DNA from: Liolophura sinensis
Taxonomy: Eukaryota > Mollusca > Polyplacophora > Chitonida > Chitonidae
Direction of reading: 5' to 3'
Assembly: GCF_032854445.1 (NCBI RefSeq)
Contig: NC_088300.1
Span: 53,854,984 to 53,918,983, forward strand
DNA: 64,000 nt
Shown here: piece after piece, positions 59,077 through 64,000 of the stretch
How positions within the stretch are numbered: position 1 is the first letter of the stretch
How the letters are laid out: each line of letters starts with the position of its first letter
Position numbers and translations under genes: made by a program
The notes under the pieces: model-generated
Told to the model about the DNA's origin: nothing
What the model saw: the letters and a program-made list of their open reading frames with translations, nothing else
Database searches by the model: none

Positions 59077-60246
59077 AGGGTTGCTCGCATCCAGGTGTAC
59101 GCTGCTAGCTGGTCTATGACACAAGAAACTTGTTACTCTGTTCTGATAATGAAGATGTCGTTACACTGCCTTTGTCAACTAGCTCCTATATGAAGTACAG
59201 GTTTCCTATACAAAATCACTACAGACGAAGTGTCTTATCTGAGGAAAGACAGAAGCTCTATGTGTTGCCCAAATTGACCAAAAAAAAAACCATGGAAAAA
59301 TTCCTGGGAACGTAACGAAACTGAAGCCGTTTGTGGTGATGCTCAAAAACCCGATTTCATCATGGGAAAGTAACATTCCTATTTCTGGAACTGACCAGTA
59401 AAACATACTGTACCCAAGTGAGGATTTTTGTGGTTTTCGTTATGTTTTTGTTTGGGATCTACCTATATTACCAGTAGACGACAGAAGTATGAAGAAAACA
59501 TTTCCTATAATATACTGGATGATATTTTTCTTGTCGCACCAATACTAATTTTGTTTCAAGAAAGCAATAGGGATTGTTGCAATAGTGGTACTTGCTTTCA
59601 CGAAAAGAAAGATCCAAAGCGAGTCGTTTTATATTTGTCTAAAAATCTATTCTATTTGCATAATCTTATCTACCGTCATGCTATACACTGCACCAGTTTA
59701 CCATTTCATATAGTAACATGAATTACAACGCCTGAAATTTCTAAAATTAGTAACATACGGAAACCTATAATGATTTCTTCAAAGTTCTAGGCCACAAACA
59801 AACAATATCTGACATAACCAGTCTTCGGTCATCACAAAATTGCATGTCTGAAGCGGATAAATAAATATTACATTTATTACACTATCTCAGGAGATATGAA
59901 TATGCTGAAAATCTGACAGTCTTGGTACAGTGTAGGAAGATTGTCTTGAATAAATCGAGAGTGATTCCATGTTTGTTATTCCTTCGTTGTTTTTAAGCAC
60001 AAATATACAAACATGCTAGACTTCTTTTTTATTCTGTATTATTTATTTTCCATATTATGATTAAATGAATTTCAGGATCATATTTTGAAAGACTCTTGGA
60101 AACCCGTTGGTGGTTTTGATCCACAATTTTAAATAGTTCATAAAAATGGGGTAGAAAGAAAGTTGACGTAATAAAACACAAAATCAGCTAAAACAGACGT
60201 CGATACATTGGAGTCAAGTGCTTTTTATGGAGGATTCTTTTTGCGA
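59077..60246 (+). other. Elevenin 3' UTR and 3' flank
   Basis: No further coding sequence is seen here. The first polyadenylation-type hexamers after the stop are AATAAA at 59860-59865 and 59949-59954, which would give a 3' UTR of about 0.8-0.9 kb. Which one is used cannot be told from sequence. Confidence 0.4.
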
Positions 60247-60249
60247 TGA

Positions 60250-60467
60250 GGGGCCATGGGGGTTCCCATCAATGCAATCGCTGTGAGTTCAAGTCCAGTT
60301 CATTCTGGCTTCCTCTTAGGGTATACTAGGGAAGGCCTCCAACAACCTGCGGATGGCCGTGGATATGCCTCGAGCTCAGCCCGGTTTCCTCCTACCATAA
60401 TGCTGGCCGCCATCGTATAAGTGAATTATTCTTAAGTACGGCGTAAAACACAAATAAATAAATAAAT
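60250..60467 (+). mobile_element. SINE-A, nearly full length
   Basis: Contains GTGAGTTCAAGTCCAGTTCA, CCGCGAG-less body parts such as CAACCTGCGGATGGCCGTGG, and the tail GTACGGCGTAAAACACAAAT with AATAAATAAA. A part of the head is deleted. Flanks GCGATGA on both sides suggest its target duplication. Confidence 0.85.
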
Positions 60468-61634
60468 TTTGTGCGATGAATACACGCGAAACAGTATTTT
60501 CATGCAACAAATTAACATTAGCCAACTCAGCTGCGTACTTGGTGTTGTAAGGGTTAGGTGTGGTAAGATTCACGTGCTGTAGAAATCGTGTTACAAAGTG
60601 AGGCACAAAGAAATAGTACAGGGTCATTTCTGCTGCGCTATAATACCAAGTGCTGTTGAAATAATGACGGAAAATACCCCATTACGTAAGTAACACGTCA
60701 TTATATCTCAGAGAAAAATACGATTCGGCGAATATTGGTTTGAAGTGTATTTCATGTATCATAAGATATATACAAGGGATTCCTCATAAAACATGTGGAT
60801 CAAAATAAGCGTAATAGATATGACAGAACTGAAAGGTTAACGGAAATGAACTCTGCAATATCTGAACGTAGGTTTCCTCTTTTGAAATGGATTTCATACC
60901 AGTCACGAACGACAACACAGTAGTGCATATTTAATAACAGAATTTCTCTTTACTGTCTCCATGAAAATAAATGCCTACTTGTGCAAGAGTGGATATAATC
61001 TATATATGGAACACTCTGGGATATCTGACGAGTCATCAGCATGGGCATTCACAGTAGCACTTTATGTATAATTAAATCTGTAAAAGATTACATGGAAAGT
61101 ATGCAAGAGTGCACTATTACCAGTGCAGCGAAGTGCACGCATCTTTGGTGCTCTCGGAGGTGAAAATGTCCAGTGAACCGATGTGCAATCTATAACAAAT
61201 CGTGAATCGTAATATCAGATGCGTGAAAAAATTATGATAACGCTGTACATTAACTCTGTGCCTTCGGCATGACCAAGTGGCTTCAAATAATTTAGCATTA
61301 GCATGCTGCCGCCTGTATGAAGAGATAGTGACAAAACCAGATCTGGATTACTACCATGTCAGAGAGCCAATGGTGCTTTACACCAGGTGATGGTTGAAAA
61401 GTAGCAGAAATTAAGGTACGTTACAGGCCATCCTTGTGCGTTTTCTGTGTAGTTATCTGATAATATACATCAAGCAGTATTTGTTGTAAGAAATTGGTTG
61501 CACTGACAGTAAGTGCACAAATCTCAGCATAATGTTATATGGACGTACTTATTTTTATGCTTTGAATAAATTTTGGTCGCCAAACATGCAAGATTTATGA
61601 AATAGAACGTAGAATATTACTCAGTGCGTATCAT

Positions 61635-61876
61635 TTATTTATTTATTTGATTGGTGTTTTACGCCGTACTCAAGAATATTTCACTGATACGACGGCGGTC
61701 AGCATTATGGTGGGATGAAATCGGGCGCAGCCCGTTGGAAACCCATGACCATCCGCAGGTTGCTGACAGACCTTCCCACTTACGGCCGGAGAGGAAGCCT
61801 GCATGAGCTGGACTTGAACTCACAGCGACCGCATTGGTGAGAGGCTCCCTGAGCTAACCGACTGAGCCACGGAGGC
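61635..61876 (-). mobile_element. SINE-A, full length, with 15-bp target duplication
   Basis: CTCAGTGCGTATCAT occurs exactly at 61620-61634 and 61877-61891. In between lies the reversed element from TTATTTATTTGATTGGTGTT to GAGCCACGGAGGC. The perfect duplication points to a young insertion. Confidence 0.95.
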
Positions 61877-62034
61877 CTCAGTGCGTATCATGAACATATT
61901 GTAGTATTCAGCATCCGATTACGTCTTACGTATCTTACGTATGCATCTGCAACATTTCCATTGGCTCCCACAACATAATCATTATATCACAAATGAAACC
62001 TTGGTAGTAAAATGTACACGAGTTATATCACATA

Positions 62035-62372
62035 TGAAACTGATGTACGGATATGTGGAGGAAACCACTTTGGCAAGTTACTGGTGTAGGGTATGTGGAG
62101 GAAACCACTTTGGCAAGTTACTGATGTACGGTATGTGGAGGAAACCACTTTGGCAAGTTACTGATGTAGCGTATGTGGAGGAAATCACTTTGGCAAGTCA
62201 CTGATGTACGGTATGTCGAGGAAACCACTTTGGCAAGTCACTGATATACGGATATGTAAAGGAAACCACTTTGGCAAATCACTAATGCAGTCTATGTGGA
62301 GGAGACCACTTTGGCAAGTCACTAATGTACGAATATGTGGATGAGACCACTTTTAGCAAGTTACTGAGTACC
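62035..62372 (+). repeat. Minisatellite, about 40-bp unit, 8 copies
   Basis: The unit GTATGTGGAGGAAACCACTT continues TGGCAAGTTACTGATGTACG. Copies at the 3' end are more diverged (AATATGTGGATGAGACC). A 87-codon frame over it is an accident of repetition. Confidence 0.9.
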
Positions 62373-64000
62373 ATATTGGTAGAAGAGCAGTGGTCTTCAC
62401 TGATCTGCGCAAACGGTCATACAATCGACGTAGAGGGCTTATTGTCACCAAGAGTCCACAAACAGTGAATGCGGGGGTTTGCACAACTTCCCTGCATAAG
62501 ACTGAAATTGAACCTGTACCTCGTATGTCCGAACAGTTGAGTGATAGACGCCTTCAACCACCAATGGCTTTTACAGTATTCAGTCTTTTATATTCATAAC
62601 CACTTACTGAAGCCTGGCATTAAGCAAAATAATCACTTTTACTGAAAGGTTGATCGTTCAATGTTGAGATCATGATTATGGTGTCAGAATCTATAGCTCA
62701 TTGATACGAAGCATGGGTCATTTGCATGCCTTCGTCCTGCAAAACAATGCATTTAACATTCAGTGCACGGATACGTGATGCGCGAGTTGAAGTTAAATAC
62801 CGAGATATGTTGTCAATAACATTCGTAGCAAAACATGACAGGAGCGTAATGATCATCGGAGGTCCTCAGAATGGCAAACTTCGTCGTGTTATGGCGTTCG
62901 ATACCGCTTTGTGACAAAAGCTTCAAAATTACGCAGGTTTTAGTTCTATTAGTGAAATGGCAAAATAGTGAGGAAAATGGCTATCAGAAGCGATACAAGC
63001 GTCGTTATATCGTCGGTCTGGGTAGAAACGGTAATCTAAACCTTTTACATAAGGTGTTTAGGTAAAATCGGAGACTCTCGCCATTCAGATAATGACCATA
63101 ACTCGTCAGTGACACGCGAAACTCATCAGTGACATAAACCGTTAGGGTTTAGAGAAGCCACTCAGCCCATTAACTAGTCAGTTACATTTAATTTGCAGAA
63201 AAATTACCCGGTGAAATAATATACGATAAGACTAAAATCAGACTTTTATAGGCTGATTCTGATTAAGTTCTTAATATAATCATTTTGGTTAGACCAATGT
63301 TGTAAGGCAGAGAAGAAACCAACAACCGAGGAGTAAAACTGGCGCTTATCGAACAGACAGTACATTACGATACAGGCACATACAAACATAACATATGTAG
63401 ATCAAATCAAGCTATCTACACGATGGGCGCAACCATATGGTATGTATGGACCTAGGACGAAAGATGGTCAAGTGACATGATCATCTCGGATCTTTCCGAC
63501 TGTTCTGGGCGATATTAAGGCCATGCGTGAGAGATCCTTGAGGTCGAATGACATTGTTTGATTTCTTTACGTACTATCCACGTACTATTACATATGTGGT
63601 ATAATGAACGCATTAGGCTATTACTGCATGTTGAAGAGTGGCAAGTCGTGATTTGTACAATAGGCACACAATGTTAGCTATACATCAGCTGTCAACATGT
63701 AACCAACTCAACTCTCATTTATACAATGACCCTGATTACAACGTAACATTGTATACTTCGGATTAAAAGTCCAAGGGAACAAATATATAGCCATGATAAT
63801 CTTCTCTTTACCACAGGAGATTCGCCATCAAACAAATCATAATGTTCCTCTCTTGAACGTGCAATACAAAATGCCATAATGTACAACATACAGCGACAGT
63901 CCAGTTATATATATATAGATCTGAGAAGACAATGATGACCTTTAGTAGAAGTTCCAAATTCAACTTGTAACTTGTGACTTCTAACTAGATTAGGTAAAGT
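62373..64000. other. No gene seen
   Basis: Frames at 62390-63065 on the + strand have no recognisable domains. 60468-61619 is equally empty. Confidence 0.45.

Overview
The window looks like a piece of a molluscan (lophotrochozoan) nuclear genome. It is AT-rich and has very long non-coding stretches, GT/AG introns, many minisatellites, and several families of tRNA-headed SINEs of a kind common in mollusc genomes. There is no prokaryotic gene organisation, CRISPR array or operon. Gastropod and bivalve cannot be told apart from this window alone.

One gene can be read with good confidence: a spliced precursor of the neuropeptide elevenin (the Aplysia neuron L11 peptide family) on the + strand at 48244-59076. 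It has four coding exons of 92, 102, 166 and 54 nt, split by introns of about 6.9 kb, 3.0 kb and 0.48 kb. All splice sites are GT/AG and the phases match exactly. The 137-residue product has a signal peptide, an RRRR processing site, the disulfide-loop peptide VDCTKFVFAPVCRGIAA, a KR site and a C-terminal spacer. An AG acceptor six bases before the ATG implies at least one upstream 5' UTR exon. A TATA-bearing, GC-richer block near 30.1-30.65 kb is one unproven candidate.

Four weaker coding candidates are listed: a GC-rich exon at 11429-11709 (-), a signal-peptide exon at 24611-24739 (+) with a phase-compatible exon at 26101-26320, a two-exon reading at 36948-37537 (-), and a signal-peptide-like ORF at 41954-42232 (+). 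A decayed Crypton-type tyrosine recombinase lies at 22753-23271 (+).

The rest is repeats. SINE family A (tail with AATA repeats) has about eleven copies or fragments. SINE family B (tail ending in CACTCACGCACTCAC-like repeats) has four, and family C has one. Several have clear target-site duplications. Two long foldback (MITE-like) elements lie at 7109-7682 and 39508-39812, and a near-perfect 43-bp palindrome at 43233-43320. Minisatellites have units of 21 bp (13.6 kb), 21-23 bp (14.4 kb), 38 bp (17.7 kb), 54 bp (33.1-34.4 kb), 27 bp (49.1 kb), 78 bp (56 kb) and about 40 bp (62.1 kb). A cluster of TATCGATA-type palindromes occupies 8.42-8.77 kb.

Layout: 0-22 kb repeats and unassigned DNA; 22.7-26.4 kb the Crypton remnant and a possible small secreted-protein gene; 26-48 kb arrays, foldbacks and unassigned DNA, possibly including the distal 5' end of the elevenin gene; 48.2-59.1 kb the elevenin gene with SINEs and a 78-bp array in its introns; 59.1-64 kb its 3' flank with SINEs and one array.
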